Below are positions 1 to 7,088 of a DNA stretch of 17,609 nt, one piece after another. The DNA comes from DASZMJ01 sp035551935. Its GTDB lineage: Bacteria > Planctomycetota > Planctomycetia > Isosphaerales > Isosphaeraceae. Position numbers and translations under genes: made by a program. Within the stretch, counting starts at the first letter, position 1. Each line of letters starts with the position of its first letter. The DNA lies in NCBI GenBank assembly GCA_035551935.1, contig DASZMJ010000199.1, forward strand, positions 1 to 17,609, given 5' to 3'. The notes beneath the pieces are model-generated. The model saw only the letters and a program-made list of their open reading frames with translations. It ran no database searches and was not told the DNA's origin.

Positions 1-223
1 GCGGGCACGGTGATCCTCCTGGATGCCTCGGGATCGAGGAGGATTACCAGAAGCCGGGTCCGCCCACCACCTTCCGCCGTCACATCAGAGTGCCCTCATG
101 GTGCTCCGACCCTGCGATGGCCCTGGCCTCGGTCGCCGCCCAGAGGCGTCGAGTCCGCTCGTTCATGACCGGCTTCAAAGCCTCGAACTTGGCCCGGATC
201 ACCTCCACCGATGTGCTTGCCAT
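1..223 (-). pseudogene. Decayed 5' end of an ISAzo13-like transposase
   Basis: On the minus strand an ATG at 223 opens a 47-codon frame that stops at 80-82. Its first part contains IRAKFEALKPVMNERTRRLW followed by AATEARAIA, which resembles the start of ISAzo13-family transposases as I remember them. After this the reading changes abruptly. In another frame, from about 85 down to 1, a GGGR motif appears (EGGGRTRL), reminiscent of the family's proline/glycine-rich linker. I infer an internal deletion plus a frameshift. The remainder, including the catalytic domain, would lie beyond position 1 or be lost. No terminal repeat for this element was recognised. The assignment rests on memory of the family. 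Confidence 0.5.
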
Positions 224-259
224 GCGCAAGACGATAACGAGCCGAAGGCCAGATCCGAT

Positions 260-264
260 AGATT
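260..264. repeat. Target-site duplication, left copy (AGATT)
   Basis: AGATT directly abuts the left inverted repeat and is repeated exactly at 1337-1341, directly outside the right one. This is the expected footprint of a 5-bp staggered cut during insertion. Confidence 0.75.
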
Positions 265-283
265 TAGGAGTTACGCAGTTGGC
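265..283 (+). repeat. Left terminal inverted repeat of the IS
   Basis: TAGGAGTTACGCAGTTGGC is the exact reverse complement of 1318-1336. One further outer base pair matches by chance within the target duplication. Confidence 0.9.
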
Positions 284-330
284 CGTTCGACGGTATTGTC
301 CAGGCGTCCACTGGGCCGAATAATTCGGTC

Positions 331-1330
331 ATGAACGCCCCCCGCTGTGACGAGTTCGACTACCTCGACTTCCTGGTCGCCGCCCCGGGGCCGGTCAGCT
401 GTACGGAGGCCGCCCGCGTGCAACCCGATCGCCCCGCCGCCCCGGCCCACGACGCCTTCACCCGGCTGCTGACCCACCTGGAGCCCGACCCCGACGCCCT
501 CTGGGGCGAGGCCGAGCCGCTGGTCGACAAAGGCCGGCGGCGTGCTGGTCATCGACGACAGCACCCTGGACAAGCCCTATGCCAAGAACATCGAGCTGGT
601 CACCCGCCACTGGTCGGGCAAGCACCACGGCGTCGTCCGCGGCATCAACCTGATCACCCTGCTCTGGACCGACGGCGACCGCAAGATCCCGGTCGACTAC
701 CGCCTCTACAGCAAGGCCGACGGCCTCAGCAAGCACGACCACTTCTGGGAGATGCTGCTGATGGCCGCGGCCCGCGGCTTCGCGCCCGCCTACGTGCTCT
801 TCGACGGCTGGTACGCCAGCCTGGAGAACCTCAAGCGGGTCCGCGACCGCCGCTGGCGGTGGCTGACGCGGCTGAAGGGCAACCGCCTGGTGACGCCGGC
901 CGACCGCGTCAAGCGGACGCTCGACGAGGTGGCCATCTCCGCCGCGGGCACGGCGGTGCACCTGCAGGGCTACGGGATGGTCAAGGTGTTCCGGATCGAC
1001 GCCCCCGACGGCGACGCGGAATACTGGGCGACCGACGACCTGGCGATGGAGGCCGGGATGCGGCGGCACTACGCCGAGCTGGGCTTCGCGATCGAGAACT
1101 ACCACCGGGAGCTGAAGCAGAACTGCGGGGTGGAGCGGTGCCAGGCGCGTTCGGCGCGCGCGCAGCGCAACCACATCGGGCTGGCGATCCGGGCGTTCTT
1201 GCGTCTGGAGTGGCACTTCTTCCGCACCGGGGTCAGCGGGTTCGAGGCGAAGCTGCGACTGATCCGCGAGGCGGTTCGGAGCTACTTGGCCCGCCCCTTC
1301 ATCACCCTGACAGCAACGCCAACTGCGTAA
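331..1330 (+). pseudogene. IS701-like DDE transposase, needs a +1 frameshift
   Basis: The N-terminal frame starts at ATG 331 and runs to about 528. The catalytic part continues one base forward, in the frame whose first possible start is GTG 542, to TAA 1330. Around 525-535, removing one G after GACAAA restores a continuous protein of about 332 residues. The DDE residues are visible in the second frame: VIDDSTLDK (Asp near residue 5-6 from 542), LFDGWY (Asp88) and YHRELKQ (Glu190), followed by CQARSARAQRNH. The family cuts and pastes its element using the terminal repeats. No clear ribosome binding site precedes 331; a 13-base palindrome (CCGAATAATTCGG, 316-328) does. The shift could be a mutation or a real +1 recoding site; no classical -1 slippery heptamer is present. 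The fragment 542-1330 may be annotated alone elsewhere. Confidence 0.8.
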
Positions 1331-1336
1331 CTCCTA
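1318..1336 (-). repeat. Right terminal inverted repeat of the IS
   Basis: GCCAACTGCGTAACTCCTA is the exact reverse complement of the left end. It contains the TAA stop codon (1328-1330) of the transposase. Confidence 0.9.
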
Positions 1337-1341
1337 AGATT
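1337..1341. repeat. Target-site duplication, right copy (AGATT)
   Basis: Exact copy of the 5 bases at 260-264, immediately outside the right terminal inverted repeat. Confidence 0.75.
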
Positions 1342-1441
1342 ATTCTTGCGAGACTCCTAACGGAGTCGATCGGGCAAAGGGTCCAGGATTCTGTTCCCAT
1401 CGATCGGAGTGCCGGGCGAACCGGTGCATCCGGCTCGGCGC

Positions 1442-1470
1442 TTGTGGTCGGCGGGCCGGTCTGTTACGAA
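1442..1470 (+). promoter_or_regulatory. Weak candidate promoter for the Gfo/Idh gene
   Basis: TTGTGG (1442-1447) and TACGAA (1465-1470) are separated by 17 bases and lie about 50 bases before the start codon. Each box matches the sigma-70 consensus at only three of six positions, so this is a weak call. The gap 1342-1520 otherwise holds only a short hairpin (GACTCC-TAAC-GGAGTC, 1352-1367). Confidence 0.2.
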
Positions 1471-1520
1471 AGCAAGGCGACGGAGACGTTCGGGAGAAGT
1501 CGAGCGGAGGGACGGGGGCG

Positions 1521-2816
1521 ATGATGAACCTGTCGCGCAGGGAGTTCCTGGCCGCGTCGGCGATCGCGGCGGCGATGGCGAAGGGGGCCGCGGCGGCGCC
1601 GAGGAGGAGGGTGGGGGCGAACGAGAAGATCACGCTGGGGTTCATCGGCCAGGGGGGGATGGGGAGCGGATTGCTGAAGATCTTCAAGGGGTTCGGCGAC
1701 GTCGAGGTCGCCGCGGTCTGCGACGTGTATGAGCCGCACAGGCTCAAGGCGAAGGAGACGGCGGGGGGGAAGGCGCAGGAATATAAAGACTTCCGCGAGG
1801 TGCTCGACCGCAAGGACGTCGACGCAGTCGTGATCGCGACGCCGGACCACTGGCACGCGATCCCGACGATCCTGGCGTGCCAGGCGGATAAGGATGTTTA
1901 CTGCGAGAAGCCGCTCTCATTCCGGATCGCTGAAGGAAGGGCGATGGTCGAGGCGGCGGCGAAGCACAGGCGGGTCACGCAGATGGGCAACCTGATCCAC
2001 GCGACGGAGAACTACCATCGCGTGGTCGAGGTCGTCCGCTCGGGCATCCTCGGCACGATCGCCAAGACGCGCGTCTGGATGGCCGCGGACCGCTCGGGGC
2101 TCGGCAAGCCGGCCGACTCGGACCCGCCGGCGGGCCTCGACTGGGATTTCTGGCTCGGACCGGCGCCGAAGCGGGCGTTCAACACGAATCGGTTCCTGTT
2201 CCACTGGCGGTACTTCTGGGACACCGGCGGCGGCATCCTGATGGACTTCTGCTGCCACATCGTCGACCTCGTCCACTGGGCGATGGAGGTCGACGCCCCC
2301 GAGACCGCCTGCGCCACCGGCGGCCGCTACGCGCTCGACGACAACGCCGAGGTGCCTGACACGCTCGAGGTCGCCTATCACTACGCCAAGGGCCCCAGGG
2401 GCTTCGACATGGTCTGGAGCCAGACCGACTTCAATGCCCACGGCCTCGAGGGCATGGGGCTCGGCATCATGTTCCAGGGGACCGAGGGCACCCTCGTCGC
2501 CGACTACGGCGGCTACCGGATCATCCCCGCCAAGGGGAAGGAACTCCACGATAAGGACGTGCCCAGGACCCTTCCGCGCTCCGTCGGCCACCACCGCGAG
2601 TGGCTCGACGCGATCAAGAGCCGCGACGAGTGCTCGTGCCGGTTCGCCTACGGCCATCGCCTGTCGAGCGTCGGCCACCTGGGCAACATCGCGTTGTGGA
2701 CCGGCGAGAAGCTCCGCTGGGACGCGAAGGCCGAGCGGGTGACGAACCACGACGAGGCCAACCGCCACCTCGCCCGCCTCGAGGAGCGGGCGCCGTGGAC
2801 GTTGCCAAAGGTTTGA
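1521..2816 (+). CDS. Gfo/Idh/MocA-family oxidoreductase with Tat signal
   Basis: This is a predicted NAD(P)-dependent oxidoreductase of 431 residues, usually acting on sugars or sugar derivatives; the substrate cannot be read from sequence. It opens with a twin-arginine motif SRREFL (residues 5-10) and a short hydrophobic stretch, so export as a folded protein is likely. The Rossmann fold shows GQGGMG (43-48), followed by ATPDHWHA (106-113) and the family hallmark EKP (129-131). GGILMDFCCHIVDLVHW (237-253) carries the likely catalytic-region histidine. ATGs at 1521 and 1524 are both possible starts; GGAGG at 1506-1510 sits 10 bases before the first. Length and motif order fit the large planctomycete paralogue group of this family. 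The gene stands alone between the IS and an inverted repeat that begins right after its stop codon. Confidence 0.92.
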   Translation: MMNLSRREFLAASAIAAAMAKGAAAAPRRRVGANEKITLGFIGQGGMGSGLLKIFKGFGDVEVAAVCDVYEPHRLKAKETAGGKAQEYKDFREVLDRKDVDAVVIATPDHWHAIPTILACQADKDVYCEKPLSFRIAEGRAMVEAAAKHRRVTQMGNLIHATENYHRVVEVVRSGILGTIAKTRVWMAADRSGLGKPADSDPPAGLDWDFWLGPAPKRAFNTNRFLFHWRYFWDTGGGILMDFCCHIVDLVHWAMEVDAPETACATGGRYALDDNAEVPDTLEVAYHYAKGPRGFDMVWSQTDFNAHGLEGMGLGIMFQGTEGTLVADYGGYRIIPAKGKELHDKDVPRTLPRSVGHHREWLDAIKSRDECSCRFAYGHRLSSVGHLGNIALWTGEKLRWDAKAERVTNHDEANRHLARLEERAPWTLPKV

Positions 2817-2886
2817 GAGGTCGGAACAATGAAAGGGACTGGTTCCGATTCTTCGAGGTGCCAGTCCCTTTCATTGTTCCGACCTC
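2817..2886. repeat. Perfect 26-bp inverted repeat (MITE- or REP-like hairpin)
   Basis: The arms 2817-2842 and 2861-2886 are perfect reverse complements, with an 18-base loop (2843-2860). The left arm begins in the base after the oxidoreductase stop codon. Local composition (CAATGAAAGGGACTGG) is much less GC-rich than the flanking genes. No run of T follows, so it is not a classical intrinsic terminator, although such a stem in RNA could stop exonucleases or transcription. It looks like a dispersed small element; no second copy was found in this window and no target duplication is evident. Confidence 0.85.
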
Positions 2887-2929
2887 GGAAGCACGATCGG
2901 TTGACCGGCCGCGAAACGGGGACCGCGCC

Positions 2930-3238
2930 ATGATCGAGTTGCTCGCGCTGCCCTCCTGGAACACCCCGCCGCGGTCGCTCGACGACTGGTCGGCCGCCTT
3001 CGCCGAGCGCGGCTATCCGCCCAGGAGCGCCCGCGAGGACGCCGACGAGGTCTGGCTCGAGGTGCCCGCGCTGCGGGTTCGCGGCCTGGCCGTGCTCGAA
3101 GGGCCCCACGTCACCGCGATCAACTTCGAGCTCCACGACCCCGACCCCGACGCCGCCCGCCTCGTCGAGGACACCGCCGCCGCCCTGGGCTGGGAGGTCC
3201 ACCCGGATGAGGAAGACGAGGACGTCGAAGAGGATTGA
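2930..3238 (+). CDS. Conserved-looking 102-residue protein of unknown function
   Basis: The frame starts at ATG 2930 and ends at TGA 3238. I do not assign a function. The protein opens MIELLALPSWNTPPRSLDDW, contains LRVRGLAVLEGPHVTAINFE in the middle, and ends in a very acidic tail (DEEDEDVEED). No signal peptide, membrane segment or cysteine motif is present, so it is probably a small cytosolic protein. The ribosome binding site is poor (GGGGA about 10 bases upstream), but an upstream extension would run through the inverted repeat, making 2930 the sensible start. It lies between the hairpin and a heptamer repeat that begins just after its stop codon. Codon-position GC bias and protein-like composition support a real gene. 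Confidence 0.72.
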   Translation: MIELLALPSWNTPPRSLDDWSAAFAERGYPPRSAREDADEVWLEVPALRVRGLAVLEGPHVTAINFELHDPDPDAARLVEDTAAALGWEVHPDEEDEDVEED

Positions 3239-3239
3239 G

Positions 3240-3295
3240 GGGTAGAGGGCAGAGGACAAATGGCAGCGGGCAGATTTCGAATGGGAAAGTGCAAA
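3240..3295 (+). repeat. Degenerate 7-bp tandem repeat (consensus GGGCAGA) after a stop codon
   Basis: From 3240 the sequence divides into eight consecutive 7-base units related to GGGCAGA, for example GGGTAGA (3240-3246) and exact GGGCAGA at 3247-3253 and 3268-3274; later units are more diverged. The array starts one base after the stop codon of the 102-residue gene. Similar arrays follow two other genes in the window, in the same orientation relative to the gene. The remaining gap to 3355 shows no clear promoter. Confidence 0.65.
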
Positions 3296-3355
3296 TATGT
3301 CCTCTGAACTCTGCCGTCCGACCGATTCCGCAACCGACCACGAGGAGCCAACTCC

Positions 3356-4582
3356 ATGCGAAGCCTCCGACTGACCCTCCCCGCCCTCGCGGTCGCGGCC
3401 CTGGCCGCGGCGGGGGCGATCGCGGGCGAGCCGTCGTGGAAGAAGCACACGATCAACCCCGACAGCGCCTTCGAGGCCGCGGGGGTCTTCGACGTCGACG
3501 GCGACGGCAAGCTCGACATCCACTCGGGAGGCTTCTGGTACAAGGCGCCGGGCTGGGAGAAGTTCAAGGTCCGCGACGTCAAGCGCCAGGGCACGTACTT
3601 CAACGACTTCGCCACCTTGCCGATGGACGTCAACGGCGACGGCAAGACCGACGTCGTCACCTGCTCGTACTTCGGCCAGGACATGGGATGGGTCGAGAAC
3701 CCGGGCGTGACCGGCAAGGAGTGGACGTACCACGAGATCGACAAGCCCGGCTCGAGCGAGGCGGCCGTGATGGTCGACCTGACCGGCGACGGCGTGCCGG
3801 ATTTCCTCCCCAACTGCGTCAAGTCGGTCGTCTTCTACGCGCTCGTCAAGAAGGGGCCGACGCCCGAGTTCCGCAAGTATGACTTCGGCTCCGGGGCCGT
3901 CGGCCACGGCGTCGGCTCCGGCGACGTCAACGGCGACGGCCGCGTCGACCTGCTGACCCCCAAGGGCTGGTTCGAGGCCCCCGCCAATCCCGCCGAGGGC
4001 AAGTGGGCCTGGCACCCCGACTGGAGCCTCGGCGCCACCGGCATCCAGATCCTCGCCAAGGACGTCGACGGCGACGGCCTCGCCGACCTCATCTGGGGCA
4101 TGGGCCACGCCCGCGGCCTCTTCTGGATGGCCCAGGGCAAGGGCGTCGACGGCAAGGCCACCTGGACCAAGGGGGTCATCGACCCGCAGGTCACCTCCGT
4201 CCACACCCAGCTCTGGGCCGACATCGACGGCGACGGCAAGGCCAACGAGCTCGTCAGCGGCAAGCGCGTCTACGCGCACGAGGTCGAGGAGGGGGACACC
4301 GAGGCGTCGCTCGTCGCCTGGTACGACTTCGACAAGGACTCCAAGGCCTGGCGCAAGCACGTCGTCTTCCAGGGCGAGCCCGCCACCAACGCCCCCGACC
4401 GTGCCCACGTCGGCCAGCGCGACGCGATGAAGGACTTCCCCAAGGGGACCGCCGGCACCGGCCTCCAGGTCACGGCCGTCGACATCGACGGCGACGGCGA
4501 CACCGACCTCGTCTGCCCCGGCAAGAGCGGCCTCTACCTCTTCGAGAACCTCTCGAAGAACCCTCAGGAGCGCGCGAGGTAG
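3356..4582 (+). CDS. Secreted FG-GAP/VCBS-like repeat protein
   Basis: This 408-residue exported protein is predicted to fold as a beta-propeller built from calcium-binding repeats. A signal peptide is clear (MRSLRLTLPALAVAALAAAG, cleavage near AIAGE at 21-25). Seven DxDGDGxxD-type loops are visible at about residues 46-54, 91-99, 141-149, 190-198, 236-244, 289-297 and 376-384; the third is DLTGDGVPD and the sixth ends in Asn. Such proteins are abundant in planctomycetes, where they are thought to act outside the cytoplasm in binding or surface roles; no enzyme active site is seen. The start is supported by GAGGAG about 10 bases upstream. Its last 19 bases overlap the end of the convergent argF gene. 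Confidence 0.88.
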   Translation: MRSLRLTLPALAVAALAAAGAIAGEPSWKKHTINPDSAFEAAGVFDVDGDGKLDIHSGGFWYKAPGWEKFKVRDVKRQGTYFNDFATLPMDVNGDGKTDVVTCSYFGQDMGWVENPGVTGKEWTYHEIDKPGSSEAAVMVDLTGDGVPDFLPNCVKSVVFYALVKKGPTPEFRKYDFGSGAVGHGVGSGDVNGDGRVDLLTPKGWFEAPANPAEGKWAWHPDWSLGATGIQILAKDVDGDGLADLIWGMGHARGLFWMAQGKGVDGKATWTKGVIDPQVTSVHTQLWADIDGDGKANELVSGKRVYAHEVEEGDTEASLVAWYDFDKDSKAWRKHVVFQGEPATNAPDRAHVGQRDAMKDFPKGTAGTGLQVTAVDIDGDGDTDLVCPGKSGLYLFENLSKNPQERAR

Positions 4583-5532
4583 ATGCCCGGCGGGACGCGG
4601 CCGGCGCCGGCGCGGCGGTCGAGGATGAGGCGCAGGAGCAGGGCCTTCTGGAAGTGGAGGCGGTTGGCGGCCTGGGGGACGATGAGGCTGCGGGGCCCGT
4701 CGAGCACCTCGGCCGTCACCTCCTCGCCGCGACGCGCCGGCAGGCAGTGGAGGAAGACGGCGTCGGGTCGGGCGCGGGCCAGCAGCGCGTCGTCGACGCG
4801 ATACGGGGCGAAGATCCGCCGGCGCTCGTCGGCCTCGGCCTCCTGGCCCATGCTGGCCCAGACGTCGGTGTAGATGACCTCGGCCCCCGCGACCGCACGC
4901 GCCGGGTCGGGCTCGTTGGCGAGCGGCAGGCCGGGGAAGGTGGCCGCGAACCGGGCCCGGAACGCGGCCGGGAAGTCGTAGCCGGGTGGGCTCGACAGCA
5001 CGAAGTCGAGCCCCAGGTGCGCGCAGGCGACCGCCAACGACCGCGCCACGTTGTTGCCGTCGCCGACGAACGCCAGCCGCACGCCGTCGAGCCGGCCCAG
5101 CGCCTCGCGGACCGTCAGCAGGTCGGCCAACGCCTGGCACGGGTGGGCGTCGTCGGACAGGGCGTTGATGACCGGGATCGTCGCGTGCCGCGCCAATTCT
5201 TCGATCGTCGCGTGCGAATACGTCCGGACGGCGAACGCATCCACGTACTGGCTGATGACCCGGGCGAAGTCGGCGACACTCTCGCGGACGCCGAGGCCGA
5301 CGTCCTCGCCTCTCAGCGCGATCGCGTGGCCGCCGAGCTGCGCGACGGCCGCCTCGAAGCTGACGCGGGTGCGCAGCGAGGGCTTCTCGAAGAACATCCC
5401 GAGGTTCCGCCCGGCCAGGAGCGCCGGACGATCGCCGCGGCGGTCGTCGGCCTTCAGCTCCAGGGCCAGGTCGAGCAGGTCGCGGCAGTCGTCGGCGTCG
5501 ACGTCGAAGAGGTCGAGGAAGTGTCGGTTCAT
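4564..5532 (-). CDS. argF: Ornithine carbamoyltransferase
   Basis: It joins carbamoyl phosphate to ornithine to make citrulline, the sixth step of arginine synthesis, in the cytoplasm. The 322 residues include the carbamoyl-phosphate loop FEKPSLRTR (48-56), HPCQ (130-133), DVWASMGQE (223-231, ornithine-binding region) and HCLP (262-265), in the usual order and spacing. Length is normal. It is the last gene of the arg operon: 28 bases separate it from the argD stop codon, with AAAGGGA about 11 bases before ATG 5532. The 3' end overlaps the convergent FG-GAP-like gene by 19 bp, so the two transcripts should overlap. Confidence 0.95.
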   Translation of the reverse strand: MNRHFLDLFDVDADDCRDLLDLALELKADDRRGDRPALLAGRNLGMFFEKPSLRTRVSFEAAVAQLGGHAIALRGEDVGLGVRESVADFARVISQYVDAFAVRTYSHATIEELARHATIPVINALSDDAHPCQALADLLTVREALGRLDGVRLAFVGDGNNVARSLAVACAHLGLDFVLSSPPGYDFPAAFRARFAATFPGLPLANEPDPARAVAGAEVIYTDVWASMGQEAEADERRRIFAPYRVDDALLARARPDAVFLHCLPARRGEEVTAEVLDGPRSLIVPQAANRLHFQKALLLRLILDRRAGAGRVPPGIYLARS

Positions 5533-5560
5533 CGCGGGGAATGTCCCTTTCTCGGCCCGG

Positions 5561-6769
5561 TCAAGCCGCGAGCCGCCGGAGCACGTCGGCCAGGATCGCG
5601 CACCCCTCGTCGACCTGCTCGTCGGCGATCGTCAAGGCCGGCAGGAGCCGGACGACGTGCCCGTGCGTCGCGTTGACCAGGAGCCGTCGCTCCAGGCACG
5701 CCGCCACCACCGGGCCGGCGTCGACCGCCAGGTCCAGGCCGATCATCACGCCGAGGATGCGAACTTTCTTGATCAAGTGAGGGAGCTCTTTCCTGAGCGC
5801 CTCGAAATGGCCGCGGAACCGCTCGCCGAGCTCGCGGCCGCGGGCGAGGAGGCCGTCGGCCTCGATCGTCTCGACCGTCGCGATCCCCGCGCGGCAGGCG
5901 ATCGGGTTGCCGCCGAAGGTGCTGGCGTGCATCCCCGGCTGGAGCGCCGCGGCCAGCTCCGCCTTCGCCATCATCACCCCCGCCGCGACCCCGCCGGCCA
6001 AGGCCTTGGCGCAGGTGAGGACGTCGGGGGTGATCTTCGTATGCTGATACGCGAACCACTCCCCCGTCCGGCCGAGGCCGGTCTGGACCTCGTCGAGCAT
6101 CAGCAAGGCGCCGCGCTCGTCGCAGGCCTTCCGCAAGCCCTCAAGGTACCCCGGCGCGGGGACGTTGATCCCCCCCTCCCCCTGCACCGGCTCGACCAGG
6201 ATCGCCGCCGTCTCGCCGTCGACCGCCGCGGCGACGGCGTCGAGGTCGTTGTAGGGGACGTAGACGAATCCCGGCACCATCGGCTCGAAGCCCGCGTGGT
6301 ACTTCGGCTGCGCCGTGGCGGTCAGGGCGGCGAAGGTCCGGCCGTGGAAGCCGCCTTCCATGGTGACGATCTTATATCGACCACTCTTATGGCCATACGC
6401 CCTGGCGAGCTTGATGGCCGCCTCGTTGGCCTCGGCGCCGCTGTTGCAGAAGAAGCACTGGCCGCCGAAGGAGCGGTCGGCGAGCGCCTTGGCGAAGTCG
6501 CCCTGCGCCTCGATGTACCACGTGTTCGGCACGTGGATCAGCCGGCCGACCTGGTCGCGGACCGCCTCGACGACCCTCGGCGGGCAGTGCCCGATCAGGT
6601 TGCACCCCCAGCCCGGGAAGAAGTCGAGGTACCTGTTCCCCTCCGCGTCCCAGACCCACGACCCCTCCCCCCGGTCCAGGCAGACCGGGTACCGGCGGTA
6701 GTTCGGGACCACGTACTTCTCGAACGTGGCGATCGTCTCGGCCGAGGAGGCGTGCGCGAGCTGGGTCAA
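5561..6769 (-). CDS. argD: Acetylornithine aminotransferase
   Basis: This class III PLP-dependent aminotransferase of 402 residues converts N-acetylglutamate semialdehyde to N-acetylornithine, using glutamate. Visible motifs are CNSGAEANEAAIKLAR (108-123), GGFHGRTFAA (139-148), LDEVQTGLGRTG (225-236) and the PLP lysine in TCAKALAGG (Lys255), followed by STFGGNP. The start appears to be TTG at 6769, supported by GGAG eight bases upstream; no better ATG lies nearby. The context between argB and argF favours ArgD over the catabolic ornithine aminotransferases of the same fold. Positions 6770-6848 upstream hold no gene. Confidence 0.93.
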   Translation of the reverse strand: MTQLAHASSAETIATFEKYVVPNYRRYPVCLDRGEGSWVWDAEGNRYLDFFPGWGCNLIGHCPPRVVEAVRDQVGRLIHVPNTWYIEAQGDFAKALADRSFGGQCFFCNSGAEANEAAIKLARAYGHKSGRYKIVTMEGGFHGRTFAALTATAQPKYHAGFEPMVPGFVYVPYNDLDAVAAAVDGETAAILVEPVQGEGGINVPAPGYLEGLRKACDERGALLMLDEVQTGLGRTGEWFAYQHTKITPDVLTCAKALAGGVAAGVMMAKAELAAALQPGMHASTFGGNPIACRAGIATVETIEADGLLARGRELGERFRGHFEALRKELPHLIKKVRILGVMIGLDLAVDAGPVVAACLERRLLVNATHGHVVRLLPALTIADEQVDEGCAILADVLRRLAA

Positions 6770-6848
6770 GGCAGGGGCTCCGGTGAGAAGGTCTGAGGAA
6801 TGATCTTATTGACTCATCGTTCGAGTTGAGCGACCGAGCGACTCCGGT

Positions 6849-7088
6849 TCACTCCGCCCACACGTCCCAATCGGCGGAGCAGAAGCCGCTGACGAAATCC
6901 ATGACCTCGAGGATTCGATCCTCGAGCACGTCATCGCGGGCGTTTTCGCGCAGGGATTCGAGGAGGGCATAGACTTCTTGGCGCGAGACGCCACGGTGCT
7001 TGAATTCCCGGAGCTGCTCCACGATCTTCGGCAGCGCCGCGTCGGATTCGACCGCCGACGTGAGTTCACGCTCCCTCTCGGTGGTCAT
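6849..7088 (-). CDS. Small acidic protein, putative immunity/antitoxin partner
   Basis: The protein has 79 residues, is rich in Glu, Asp, Leu and Arg, and appears almost wholly helical. A central VSRQEVYALLESLRENA and a C-terminal EVMDFVSGFCSADWDVW are its most distinctive stretches. It has no signal or membrane segment. Its ATG overlaps the stop codon of the upstream gene (ATGA, 7085-7088), and GGGAGA lies seven bases before it inside that gene, which points to coupled translation. Size, acidity and position fit the immunity or antitoxin half of a toxin pair. For comparison, Tsi2, the partner of Tse2, is also a small acidic helical protein, but I see no sequence homology to it. The role is inferred from context. 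Confidence 0.72.
   Translation of the reverse strand: MTTERERELTSAVESDAALPKIVEQLREFKHRGVSRQEVYALLESLRENARDDVLEDRILEVMDFVSGFCSADWDVWAE

Larger units (their letters stand above)
265..1336 (+). mobile_element. Complete IS701-like insertion sequence, 1072 bp
   Basis: The element is bounded by perfect 19-bp inverted repeats and flanked by a 5-bp direct repeat (AGATT at 260-264 and 1337-1341), so both ends and the target duplication are intact. It carries one transposase gene with a DDE layout of the IS701 type. Its short length and 5-bp duplication recall the ISAba11-like subgroup more than IS701 itself; that placement is inference. The transposase stop codon lies inside the right terminal repeat. 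Intact ends suggest a fairly recent insertion into the gap between the ISAzo13-like remnant and the oxidoreductase gene. Confidence 0.85.

Noticed and set aside
542..1330. Transposase starting at GTG 542 as a complete protein
   Set aside because: It would lack the N-terminal domain that is clearly encoded one frame over from ATG 331; the frameshifted full-length reading fits better.
2817..2886. Intrinsic terminator for the oxidoreductase gene
   Set aside because: The stem is far longer than usual and is not followed by a T run, so I list it as an inverted repeat element instead.
3240..3312. CRISPR array or simple microsatellite
   Set aside because: Units are 7 bases without spacers and too diverged for a CRISPR; the strict placement after stop codons also differs from a random microsatellite.
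4564..4582. The 19-bp overlap of argF with the convergent FG-GAP-like gene as a sign of mis-annotation
   Set aside because: Both C-termini are consistent with normal family length, and short convergent overlaps are common.
2648..5140. Long minus-strand open frame opposite the oxidoreductase and FG-GAP-like genes
   Set aside because: Composition is Arg/Ala/Gly/Val-rich shadow sequence; it is antisense to well-supported genes and crosses the inverted repeat.
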